From Candidatus Doudnabacteria bacterium RIFCSPHIGHO2_01_48_18 (GTDB lineage: Bacteria > Patescibacteriota > Doudnabacteria > UBA920 > 2-01-FULL-46-14): a stretch of 53,422 bases of DNA. Below are positions 46,305-53,422 of this stretch, one piece after another (the stretch's first letter is position 1; every line of letters starts with the position of its first letter). Under the pieces are notes generated by a model. It was not told where the DNA came from. It made no database searches and saw only the letters and a list, made by a program, of their open reading frames with translations. A program made the translations under genes and the position numbers. The stretch is taken from positions 1 to 53,422 of the forward strand of contig MFEF01000003.1 in the NCBI GenBank assembly GCA_001777515.1. Reading direction: 5' to 3'.

Positions 46305-49253
46305 CTATTTGACCTTGATGCCTATTACGGCAGTCCTCGAATTGCCGCTCATGTCAGTCGCAGTAACGGTAACGATATATGCCCCAGCTCTGCTCCAGGA
46401 GTGATTTAACTGATAAGGATAACCCGAGCCAAGATGCTGCACAGCCACTACGGATCCGTCGCCCCAATTTATGGTATAGACAACTGGCAATCCTTCTGGG
46501 TCAAGCGAATAGCCGCTTATTGTCTGACTGATTCCAGCTTGAAACGACTTTGGCATATTCACTGTTGGAGCAGTGGGAACAAGATTTGCAGTGACTGCAC
46601 CCTGCACAGCTGTAATGCTAAAGGAGGTGCTTCCCAAGAAACTGCCTTGTTGGCCGTTCTGCACTGTATAGACATAGGAAGTATAGCTGCCAACATCATT
46701 TGGACAAATTGAGGTATAAGTGCTCGGTACCGTAAAAACTCCATTGTTCTGAATATTGCCGTTCTTGTACTGTAGGAGCCAAATCTGTGACGACGAATAC
46801 CCATCAACCTGGAAGGTATAGGTGTCGCCGCAGCTCACTGTTGAAGTTTTAAATGGACCTTTATAAAATGCTGGACTGCCTGTTGGAGCCGGTGCAACGG
46901 CTGTTGAAGCAGGGTTGATTGTGAAGTAAGCCACACCCAGAAGGCCCCCTCTCTGACCGCTTACTACTGGATAAACGAAATTGGTATATGACCCTTCGTC
47001 CTTGTTGCAAATCGAGGTGTAGGTTGTTGGCACAGTATAGATAGCATCATAGTTCGGCGTAGATGAGCTGCCTTTGTACTGCGTGAGCCAGACCTGCGAG
47101 CCAGAGTAGCCGTCAACCTGGAAGGTATAGGTGTCGCCGCAGCTCACTGTTGAAGTTTTAAATGGACCTTTATAAAATGCTGGACTGCCTGTTGGAGCCG
47201 CAGTGGTGGCGGCCAGAATATTAAATGTGGTGTCTGACTCGTCAGTTATCGCTCCGCTCGTGGTATTCATAGTGATACGAATCTTGTATCCCGCCCCCTC
47301 ACCAGTGTACAGTGATCCACCATAGTAATATTGACCTGGAGTCCATCCTATGATTCCTGAAGGTGAATTCGCTACAAAGACGGTCTTATTTGCCTCAGCG
47401 TGCAGAGTTCCGCGGATCTGCCCGTATTGAACAAGCTGCAAAACATAGGTCGGATGACCTGAAATGTTGGACATGTCAAAGTTGACTGTGCAAGTCGTGC
47501 AGTTGGTATACCAGTTTTCCCCGCCATTCGGAGCAGTAATCCGGACTGAAGGCAGAACTGCCGGGGTATTCGTCAGATTAAACCGAAACGTTTTCGCCTG
47601 TTCCTTTATCGAACCATACCTTTGCACACACAAAGAATCGAGCCGCACTGACCCGCAATATAGCGTAACTTTTACTTCGTAAGTAATGCTTATGTCACTC
47701 GGGGCCTTGAGATTCACTGTCCAAAATCCGGTGGAAGCATCATAGCTGGCGTTCGCTGCTTCAAACGACGGATTCATCCCCACTGCAGAGTTGTACAAAT
47801 GGGCCTGGATATTAAAGCCCTCAGCGTATGAGGCAATGCTGCCGTCAGGCTCAACAGCCTTGACTTTGAAAGAAATCGGCGCCCCGGGAGCATATGAGCC
47901 TTGTTGGCCGTCCACGGAGGCAATGGAATACAGACCTGCAACCGGAGGCACTGTGGCGATAGGTGAAGCAATGGTAAATTCTGCGCTTTTCGCGTGCGCT
48001 CCCCCGCCAGCCGGAATCAAATTTATATAGTGTCTTCCAGGCTGAATAAACGAGAGGTCGCCGGGAAGTTTGTATTCATAATGCCCGCTGGTGTTTGTGG
48101 GGTATCCTTGAACCATCTGGCCGTAAAGCTGGGCAATGCTGCCGTGCCCCGTGACAGAAACGAGCTGAATCACATCCACGCCAGGCAAAGCCGGCGACCA
48201 GCGAATGTTTAGGGTGTCGCGTCCCAGAACAAGATTCTCGCCCCCGGCCGGGGAAAGCACTGAAACGGTTGATGTGGCTGCCGAGGTTGTTTCGATTGAA
48301 TTTACAGAAACATAGTAAACATTGGATGCAGAGTGGCCATAGCCATCGTTTACGTCAATCCGGACGGTATAAACTCCGGCTCTCGACCAGGTGTGACCGA
48401 CTGTGTAATCTGCTCCGGAAGCAAAGGTTTGTCTATCAGTCGAACCATCGCCCCAGGAGACGAGGTAATTGATGCTGTCCCCATCCGGATCAGCAGCTGA
48501 TATGCTAAAATTTTGAGGTATTCTTTCTCTAGTCGTTAGGTTTCCGGACAAAACCGGCAAGCTGGGACCACGTTCGCTGGTTCGGATGATCACCTCGCGG
48601 CGGCGAACTATAGCTTCCACCGGCAGCAAGCGATCAGCGTCATGGGCGAGAACGACCCGGGAAAAATCGTGGCCGTGGGAATAAAAATCCTCTACGGAAA
48701 TAAATGCGCGTCTCCCCGTTGCCGTCATTTCAAAAATAGTACCGTTGTCGTTGATGAGGGTTCCGGCCGGGTGGCGAAGCGAACTGCTGAATGGTCCAGC
48801 GCCGACAATTTCCTCACCTTCTGTCAGGTCGGCAAAGGTTTCCACGTTGGAAACCACAACATTGTCAAACGAATAGCCTAGGCCGAGAAATCCGCCAGCC
48901 GAGGTAAATCCGCGCTTTCTCCCCTCCGTTACCAGGTAAACGAGCTCATTGTCCGGACCCTTTACGAGCGTGCCGTCGCGGAAAATCATGATCGGCCCCT
49001 CGGTCAGAGCCAGGTCCTCGCTGCTGGGGACGCCGACCTGGTTAAAATTATACCCATGCGAGAAAAATACTGCCGGGGACCGAAATGCGCGCCGCTGGCC
49101 GCCGGTGATGAGAAAAACCGTGCCGTTAGCGTTGATGAGGGAGCCATCCGGGCTTTGCGCCGCGAACGCACTTTCCGCAACAAAAAAACCGGTCATCAAA
49201 ACGACTCCGGCCAGGATGAATGCAGAAAAACGCAGAAAATGCTTGTATTGCAT
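46305..49253 (-). CDS. Large secreted PKD-domain surface protein
   Basis: This 982-residue protein has a Sec signal peptide (1-32, ending AESAFA). Three ~50-residue repeats follow (about 35-215) of the pattern GTLIN.NGT.F..T..GRRAF.S and FFSHGY.F..V, then a PKD domain (about 235-320, WGDGSTDR...HTWSRAGVY). A Pro-flanked central region with PNGGENW-type modules comes next. Two near-identical tandem modules (about 685-870) begin TGSPAFYKGPFKTSTVSCGD, and a final PKD domain (about 900-982) closes the protein. No membrane anchor or sorting motif is visible. It is probably a cell-surface or host-contact protein. The repeated modules invite recombination. Confidence 0.85.
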   Translation of the reverse strand: MQYKHFLRFSAFILAGVVLMTGFFVAESAFAAQSPDGSLINANGTVFLITGGQRRAFRSPAVFFSHGYNFNQVGVPSSEDLALTEGPIMIFRDGTLVKGPDNELVYLVTEGRKRGFTSAGGFLGLGYSFDNVVVSNVETFADLTEGEEIVGAGPFSSSLRHPAGTLINDNGTIFEMTATGRRAFISVEDFYSHGHDFSRVVLAHDADRLLPVEAIVRRREVIIRTSERGPSLPVLSGNLTTRERIPQNFSISAADPDGDSINYLVSWGDGSTDRQTFASGADYTVGHTWSRAGVYTVRIDVNDGYGHSASNVYYVSVNSIETTSAATSTVSVLSPAGGENLVLGRDTLNIRWSPALPGVDVIQLVSVTGHGSIAQLYGQMVQGYPTNTSGHYEYKLPGDLSFIQPGRHYINLIPAGGGAHAKSAEFTIASPIATVPPVAGLYSIASVDGQQGSYAPGAPISFKVKAVEPDGSIASYAEGFNIQAHLYNSAVGMNPSFEAANASYDASTGFWTVNLKAPSDISITYEVKVTLYCGSVRLDSLCVQRYGSIKEQAKTFRFNLTNTPAVLPSVRITAPNGGENWYTNCTTCTVNFDMSNISGHPTYVLQLVQYGQIRGTLHAEANKTVFVANSPSGIIGWTPGQYYYGGSLYTGEGAGYKIRITMNTTSGAITDESDTTFNILAATTAAPTGSPAFYKGPFKTSTVSCGDTYTFQVDGYSGSQVWLTQYKGSSSTPNYDAIYTVPTTYTSICNKDEGSYTNFVYPVVSGQRGGLLGVAYFTINPASTAVAPAPTGSPAFYKGPFKTSTVSCGDTYTFQVDGYSSSQIWLLQYKNGNIQNNGVFTVPSTYTSICPNDVGSYTSYVYTVQNGQQGSFLGSTSFSITAVQGAVTANLVPTAPTVNMPKSFQAGISQTISGYSLDPEGLPVVYTINWGDGSVVAVQHLGSGYPYQLNHSWSRAGAYIVTVTATDMSGNSRTAVIGIKVK
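46804..47200 (-). repeat. Two identical 88-bp direct repeats in the surface-protein gene
   Basis: Bases 46804-46891 and 47113-47200 are identical, 309 bases apart, and encode the start of the tandem modules. The rest of the modules has diverged, so the identity suggests gene conversion or a recent duplication. Confidence 0.85.
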
Positions 49254-49286
49254 ATGTATTTAATTATTTATTTGTTTATCTCCTGT

Positions 49287-49315
49287 ATTATAGCACAAAA
49301 AGGAGCCCTGCGCAA
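49287..49315 (-). promoter_or_regulatory. Sigma70 promoter for the surface-protein gene
   Basis: On the minus strand TTGCGC (49315-49310), a 17-base spacer and a perfect TATAAT (49292-49287). Confidence 0.8.
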
Positions 49316-49333
49316 CCGCGCGTGCGCAAATTC

Positions 49334-49342
49334 TGCTATAAT
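49334..49342 (+). promoter_or_regulatory. Extended -10 promoter for the Xer recombinase
   Basis: TGCTATAAT is an extended -10 box 32 bases before the recombinase ATG. No clear -35 hexamer is seen. The leader would be ~25 bases without a Shine-Dalgarno sequence. Confidence 0.55.
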
Positions 49343-49373
49343 ATATTGTGCGACCTCTATTTAGAAACAAAAA

Positions 49374-50300
49374 ATGACACCACTCGAAAAATACAAAACC
49401 CAATTTCTTGAGCATCTCGAAGTGGAAAAAAACCGCTCGAGGCTCACTATCCGCAATTACGATTTGTACCTGAAGCGATTTTTAGAATTTGCCAAAGGCC
49501 GCCAGGCCAATTCCCCGGCCGCGGTCGATCTTGATCTCGTGCGCAGCTTCCGCCTCTTTCTCAACCGGCACACGGACCGTTTTGGGCGCGGCATGAAACT
49601 GCAAACGCAAACCTACCACGTCATTGCTCTGCGGTCGTTTTTAAAATACCTTTCAAAGATTGACATAAAAACCTTGGCAGCCGAAAAACTCGAGCTGCCC
49701 AAAACTCCGTCAAGGCAGGTGGCGTTCCTGGAAACCGATGACCTGGAAAAACTTTTCAAAGCGGTGGTGGCTGAAAAAAACGAACTGCGCAGATTGCGAG
49801 ACCGGGCCATACTCGAGCTTTTATTCTCCACTGGCCTGCGGGTCGCGGAAGCCGCAAATCTCAAACGCGGCCAGGTCAACCTTAAAAAAGATGAATTCTC
49901 TGTCAAAGGCAAGGGCGATAAAATCCGCGTCGTGTTCCTCTCGCCTTCGGCAAGACATGCCCTCAAATCCTACCTCGAGCGCCGTCGTGACAATTCCCCC
50001 GCCTTGTTTGCCCGTCACAACCAAGAAATAGAAATGCTCGACGAAATTCCACTCACCGCCCGCAGCATCCAGAGGCTGGTAAAAAAATATTCCCTGCTGG
50101 CTGGCATCTCGATCTCGATTACGCCACATACTCTGCGTCATACTATGGCTACCGATCTGCTGCAGGCTGGCGCGGACCTGCGCTCTGTTCAGGAAATTCT
50201 TGGCCATTCGTCAATAACTACAACGCAGATCTACACTCATCTGACAAACAAACGATTAAAAGAGATTCATCACAAGTATCACGGCAAATTTAGAAAATAA
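49374..50300 (+). CDS. xerD: XerC/XerD-type tyrosine recombinase
   Basis: The 308-residue integrase-fold enzyme has a SAM-like N-terminal DNA-binding domain (about 5-95) and a catalytic domain. Arg is in STGLRVAEAANL, Lys in VKGKGDKIR, His-x-x-Arg in TPHTLRHTMAT, the second His in LGHSSI and the nucleophile Tyr in TTQIYTHL. Length and the TTTQIYTH wording fit chromosome-dimer-resolving Xer proteins rather than phage integrases, and no attachment site or element is evident. In small genomes a single Xer often does this task. XerC and XerD cannot be told apart here. Confidence 0.93.
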   Translation: MTPLEKYKTQFLEHLEVEKNRSRLTIRNYDLYLKRFLEFAKGRQANSPAAVDLDLVRSFRLFLNRHTDRFGRGMKLQTQTYHVIALRSFLKYLSKIDIKTLAAEKLELPKTPSRQVAFLETDDLEKLFKAVVAEKNELRRLRDRAILELLFSTGLRVAEAANLKRGQVNLKKDEFSVKGKGDKIRVVFLSPSARHALKSYLERRRDNSPALFARHNQEIEMLDEIPLTARSIQRLVKKYSLLAGISISITPHTLRHTMATDLLQAGADLRSVQEILGHSSITTTQIYTHLTNKRLKEIHHKYHGKFRK

Positions 50301-50369
50301 TTGTGCTTTTACACATGACCTCCGTCATAAATGTTATACATAATGAACCTATCAATAAAATCGCGGTGA

Positions 50370-50405
50370 TTATCACTTGACGTTGGTGAGTGATAATAGT
50401 ATGAT
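50370..50405 (+). promoter_or_regulatory. clpB promoter overlapped by a CIRCE-like operator
   Basis: TTATCACTT-N9-GAGTGATAA (50370-50396) matches the HrcA-binding CIRCE consensus TTAGCACTC-N9-GAGTGCTAA at 15 of 18 positions. It overlaps TTGACG (50377-50382), 17 bases, TATGAT (50400-50405). HrcA would block the polymerase until heat stress. Confidence 0.75.
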
Positions 50406-50428
50406 ACAAATTACTTAAATTTACTCTC

Positions 50429-53080
50429 ATGATTCCCCTCGACAAATTTACGCAAAAAGCCCAGGAAGCCATTGCTACTAGCCAAACCATAGCTTCGGAA
50501 TACGACCAGCAGCAAGTTGATTCTCTTCACCTTCTTTTGTCCCTCATTCAGCAGGAAGGCGGAGTGGTTGGCTCGCTTCTGGAGAAACTCAAGATTGACA
50601 CCAAGCTTTTGGAGAACCAGATCCAAAAGCATCTTCGCATCGTCCCCCAGATCGCGGCTTTTCCCTCGGGCCTGGGTCAAATTTACGTTACCCGCAACCT
50701 CAATGAGGTGCTGTCGCAATCTATGAAAGAAGCCATCAAGCTAAAAGATGACTATGTTTCGACCGAACATTTGTTCTTGGCCATTCTGGAGCGCGGGGGA
50801 CAAGCCAAACGAATCCTCGAGCAGTTCAACCTCAGCGCTGACGATGTCCTCGACAGTCTCAAGGAAATCAGAGGATCCGAACGGGTGACGAATCCGGAAC
50901 CGGAGCAAACCTATCAATCTTTAGAAAAATATACCCTAAACCTCACTGAGCTAGCCCACAAAAACAAACTTGATCCGGTTATCGGCAGGGACGCAGAGAT
51001 CAGGCGAGTCATGCAAGTACTTTCGCGGCGCACAAAAAACAACCCGGTCCTGATCGGCGAACCGGGCGTTGGAAAAACCGCGGTGGTGGAGGGCTTGGCG
51101 CAAAGGATAATCTCCGGCGATGTACCGGAGAGCCTAAAAAATAAAATCCTTCTTTCACTGGATCTGGGCGCGCTTTTGGCTGGCGCCAAGTTTCGAGGCG
51201 AATTTGAGCAACGCTTGAAATCAGTTTTGCGGGAAATTGAACGATCTTCCGGAAAAATCATTCTTTTCATAGACGAGCTGCATACAGTGGTCGGCGCCGG
51301 CGCTGCGGAAGGCGGCCTTGATGCCTCGAACATGCTCAAACCCATGCTGGCGCGCGGCTTACTCCACGCGATCGGCGCCACTACCCTGAAGGAATATCAA
51401 AAATATATAGAAAAAGACGCCGCGCTTGAGCGCCGGTTCCAGCCAATCATCATTTCCGAGCCATCAGTCGAGGACACGATTGCTATTTTGCGCGGGATCA
51501 AAGAAAAATATGAAGTTCATCACGGCGTAAAAATCACCGACGAGGCACTAATATCTGCCACGCAACTTTCCTCGCGCTATATTTCTGACAGATTCCTTCC
51601 GGATAAAGCCATTGACCTAATCGATGAAGCCGGCTCGAATCTCAGGCTTGAGATTGACAGCATGCCTGAAGAGCTTGATATGCTGACCCGTCGCATCCAG
51701 AAACTCGAAATCGAGCGGCAGGCTCTAAAACAGGAGGAATCCGAACGAGCCAATGCGGAACTGCCGCGGATTGAAAAGGAACTGGCTGAACTCCGGGAAC
51801 AAGCGCGCAACCTGCGGCTGCACTGGGAAGCTGAAAAAGAAGTCATAACGAAGATCCGCGAGAACAAAACCAAGATTGATGAGCTGAAAATGAAGGCTGA
51901 GGCCGCGGAGCGTGCCGGCGATCTGAACCGCGTTGCCGAGATTCGCTATGGCGAGCTGCCAAAGCTGACGCGCGAGATCGAAGACAAGGAACAGTACCTC
52001 ATCAGGCTGCAGAGCAAACATAAGATCTTGCGGGAAAAAGTTACCGAAGAAGATATCGCGCATGTCGTGGCGCGCTGGACCGGTGTGCCAGTGTTCAAAA
52101 TGCTGGAATCTGAAACCAAAAAACTCACGCACATGGAAACAGATCTGAAAAAAAGAATCATTGGACAGGGTGAAGCTATCGACGCGATCAGCAACGCGAT
52201 TCGAAGAAGCCGGGCAGGCATCGCTGAAGAGCGCAGGCCAATTGGTTCGTTTATCTTCATGGGGCCCACTGGGGTGGGAAAAACTGAAACCGCAAAAGCG
52301 CTCGCGGAGTTTTTGTTCAATGACGAAAGGGCTCTCGTGCGCATTGATATGTCCGAGTACAGTGAGAAACATTCTGTCTCGAAATTTATTGGTTCACCGC
52401 CAGGCTATGTCGGCTATGAAGAAGGCGGCCAGCTTACGGAGATCATCCGCAGACGACCATACAGCGTGATTCTCTTTGATGAAATCGAAAAAGCTCATCC
52501 AGAAATTTTCAATATCATGCTTCAAATATTGGATGACGGCCAGCTTACGGATGCCAAAGGTCGCGCAGTCAATTTCAAGAACACTATCATGATCATGACT
52601 TCCAACCTCGGTTCAGAAATGATTCGCACCCGCGGCCTCGGATTTACCGAAGCAAAAAAAGATAAAGAAATTCCGGAAAAAGAAATGCGCGAACGGGTCC
52701 TGGACATTCTGAACCGGCACTTTAGGCCCGAGTTTCTAAACCGCATTGATGAGATCATCATCTTCCATCCCCTATCGCGCAAGCATATCGATGACATTGT
52801 TGACCTGCAAATTGCTCTGATTCAAAAACGACTCATCGAACGCAACATCATGATCAAGGTCAAACCTGCCGCCAAAAAGGTTTTGGCAGAACGGGGTTAC
52901 GATCCTGTCTATGGTGCCCGTCCCTTAAAACGTGCACTGCAAAGAGAAATCCTCGATAAGCTCGCCTTAGCCATGATCAAGGGCGAAGTCGAAAACGGTG
53001 ACGAAATCGAAATCGACGCCAACAAAAAAGACGGTCTCATCTTCAAGACAAACAAGGTTTTGACCTCAAAAACGCGTTGA
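50429..53080 (+). CDS. clpB: ClpB-type disaggregase ATPase
   Basis: An 883-residue HSP100 with a double Clp N domain (1-150). AAA module 1 has Walker A GEPGVGKT and Walker [10 protein letters not shown] long middle coiled coil (about 400-535) follows, and AAA module 2 has Walker A GPTGVGKT, Walker [13 protein letters not shown] and arginine finger [10 protein letters not shown]. The long middle domain favours ClpB over ClpC. No ClpP-binding tripeptide loop was identified. ClpB rescues aggregated proteins with DnaK. The CIRCE-like site fits heat-shock control. The ~17-base leader has no Shine-Dalgarno sequence. Confidence 0.94.
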   Translation: MIPLDKFTQKAQEAIATSQTIASEYDQQQVDSLHLLLSLIQQEGGVVGSLLEKLKIDTKLLENQIQKHLRIVPQIAAFPSGLGQIYVTRNLNEVLSQSMKEAIKLKDDYVSTEHLFLAILERGGQAKRILEQFNLSADDVLDSLKEIRGSERVTNPEPEQTYQSLEKYTLNLTELAHKNKLDPVIGRDAEIRRVMQVLSRRTKNNPVLIGEPGVGKTAVVEGLAQRIISGDVPESLKNKILLSLDLGALLAGAKFRGEFEQRLKSVLREIERSSGKIILFIDELHTVVGAGAAEGGLDASNMLKPMLARGLLHAIGATTLKEYQKYIEKDAALERRFQPIIISEPSVEDTIAILRGIKEKYEVHHGVKITDEALISATQLSSRYISDRFLPDKAIDLIDEAGSNLRLEIDSMPEELDMLTRRIQKLEIERQALKQEESERANAELPRIEKELAELREQARNLRLHWEAEKEVITKIRENKTKIDELKMKAEAAERAGDLNRVAEIRYGELPKLTREIEDKEQYLIRLQSKHKILREKVTEEDIAHVVARWTGVPVFKMLESETKKLTHMETDLKKRIIGQGEAIDAISNAIRRSRAGIAEERRPIGSFIFMGPTGVGKTETAKALAEFLFNDERALVRIDMSEYSEKHSVSKFIGSPPGYVGYEEGGQLTEIIRRRPYSVILFDEIEKAHPEIFNIMLQILDDGQLTDAKGRAVNFKNTIMIMTSNLGSEMIRTRGLGFTEAKKDKEIPEKEMRERVLDILNRHFRPEFLNRIDEIIIFHPLSRKHIDDIVDLQIALIQKRLIERNIMIKVKPAAKKVLAERGYDPVYGARPLKRALQREILDKLALAMIKGEVENGDEIEIDANKKDGLIFKTNKVLTSKTR

Positions 53081-53102
53081 CGAAACGACAGGATCCGACC
53101 AA

Positions 53103-53128
53103 AAAAACCGCTCAGCAGGGCGGTTTTT
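53103..53128 (+). terminator. Terminator of clpB
   Basis: AAAAACCGC/GCGGTTTTT form a 9-bp stem with an 8-base loop and trailing T run, 22 bases past the clpB stop. Confidence 0.88.
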
Positions 53129-53150
53129 GCTTGCCTGGCAGTAACAAGTC

Positions 53151-53179
53151 TTGACTTTTTTCGTCTTTTGTGCTACTAT
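53151..53179 (+). promoter_or_regulatory. Sigma70 promoter for the last gene
   Basis: TTGACT (53151-53156), 17 bases, TACTAT (53174-53179) with a TG extension. The leader to the ATG is ~73 bases. Confidence 0.8.
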
Positions 53180-53258
53180 TTATGGTTTACGATTAGAACT
53201 ACATTTTTCGGAAATTCACGTTCCTTTCAAGATCTCACGTCCATAGGAGGATATTCAA

Positions 53259-53422
53259 ATGAAGAAAGTGTTTTTGCTCACAGTACTGCTGTTTGTTATT
53301 ACTGCCCCGCTGTTTGCGCAAAAGGCACAGCAAGAAGCCGGGCAGATTGCCGCAGCTACTTCGCTGTCTTTCCCTATACCGTCGCCGCGAGTCATTATCA
53401 ATGACACGGAAAATGATACGTG
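53259..53422 (+). CDS. Start of a secreted protein (truncated by window end)
   Basis: TAGGAGG lies 7 bases before ATG. The 54 visible codons give MKKVFLLTVLLFVITAPLFA, a typical Sec signal peptide ending in an AxA-like cleavage site (LFAQ), then QKAQQEAGQIAAATSLSFPI. The rest is outside the window, so family and function are unknown. Confidence 0.75.
   Translation, partial: MKKVFLLTVLLFVITAPLFAQKAQQEAGQIAAATSLSFPIPSPRVIINDTENDT

Noticed and set aside
49374-50300. Phage or mobile-element integrase
   Set aside because: Length and motif wording fit Xer proteins. There are no flanking attachment repeats and the neighbours are ordinary chromosomal genes.
1-53422. CRISPR arrays, rRNA genes and intact transposase genes
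   Set aside because: Looked for on both strands. No regularly spaced repeats, no rRNA segments and no transposase-like protein were found.

Overview
The window looks like a chromosomal segment of a Candidate Phyla Radiation (Patescibacteria, Parcubacteria-like) bacterium. The reasons are a compact, mostly core gene set with short spacers, N-methylated pilins of the kind common in that group, a PaaX/Cas2-like regulator, an AI-2E exporter, a PKD-type surface protein, and remains of a diversity-generating retroelement. This is inference from gene style, not from a marker tree. The code is standard bacterial: TGA ends genes such as clpB, and the long conserved genes have no in-frame TGA.

Layout. 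1-3800 (minus): rpsL-rpsG-fusA with a consensus promoter, ending in a Phd/YefM-like small gene. 3.9-9.3 kb: a B12-type radical SAM enzyme, an M50 protease, rpmB, an unknown membrane protein, an internally deleted EEP-family nuclease and a class III aminotransferase. 9.3-13.6 kb: tRNA-Pro(GGG), a tiny Arg-rich module, an odd tRNA-like sequence, parB with a DnaA-box-like array at its 3' end, then purC and a divergent purE with a decayed purB upstream. 13.6-18.2 kb: a small membrane protein, an HPS/OMPDC-family enzyme, an SPFH protein, three pilins and tRNA-Leu(CAA). 18.2-28 kb: a PAP2 gene interrupted by a repeat, uppP, glyA, an MFS carrier, tsaC, a nucleotidyltransferase, leuS carrying an embedded alpha/beta hydrolase, and two IMPase paralogues. 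28-36 kb: a PaaX-like protein, tatD, metG, an AI-2E exporter, an M16 peptidase, an M24 peptidase and glyS. 36.1-37.5 kb: a broken diversity-generating retroelement (RT fragment, avd, variable protein). 37.5-42.4 kb: MNT/HEPN, tgt, a response regulator and histidine kinase, and a CdaR-like regulator. 42.7-53.4 kb: rpsO-pnp, a membrane-anchored zincin, a 982-residue surface protein, a Xer recombinase, clpB under a CIRCE-like operator, and the start of a secreted protein.

Two themes stand out. First, leucyl-tRNA synthetase contains a complete RBBP9/YdeN-like serine hydrolase, with a plausible Ser-Asp-His triad, spliced into its editing (CP1) domain. Second, short palindromic elements sit inside or beside genes. 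A 100-bp element occurs in two identical copies, one adding 102 bp in frame to the PAP2 gene. A 30-bp palindrome sharing its terminal motif is in frame inside the M24 peptidase. A third, unrelated palindrome appears to be in frame inside tsaC. A separate palindrome family with compensating arm changes lies beside tsaC and the PaaX-like gene. Regulatory signals of note are a 15-bp RNA duplex predicted to hide the fusA ribosome-binding site, and the CIRCE-like operator at clpB.
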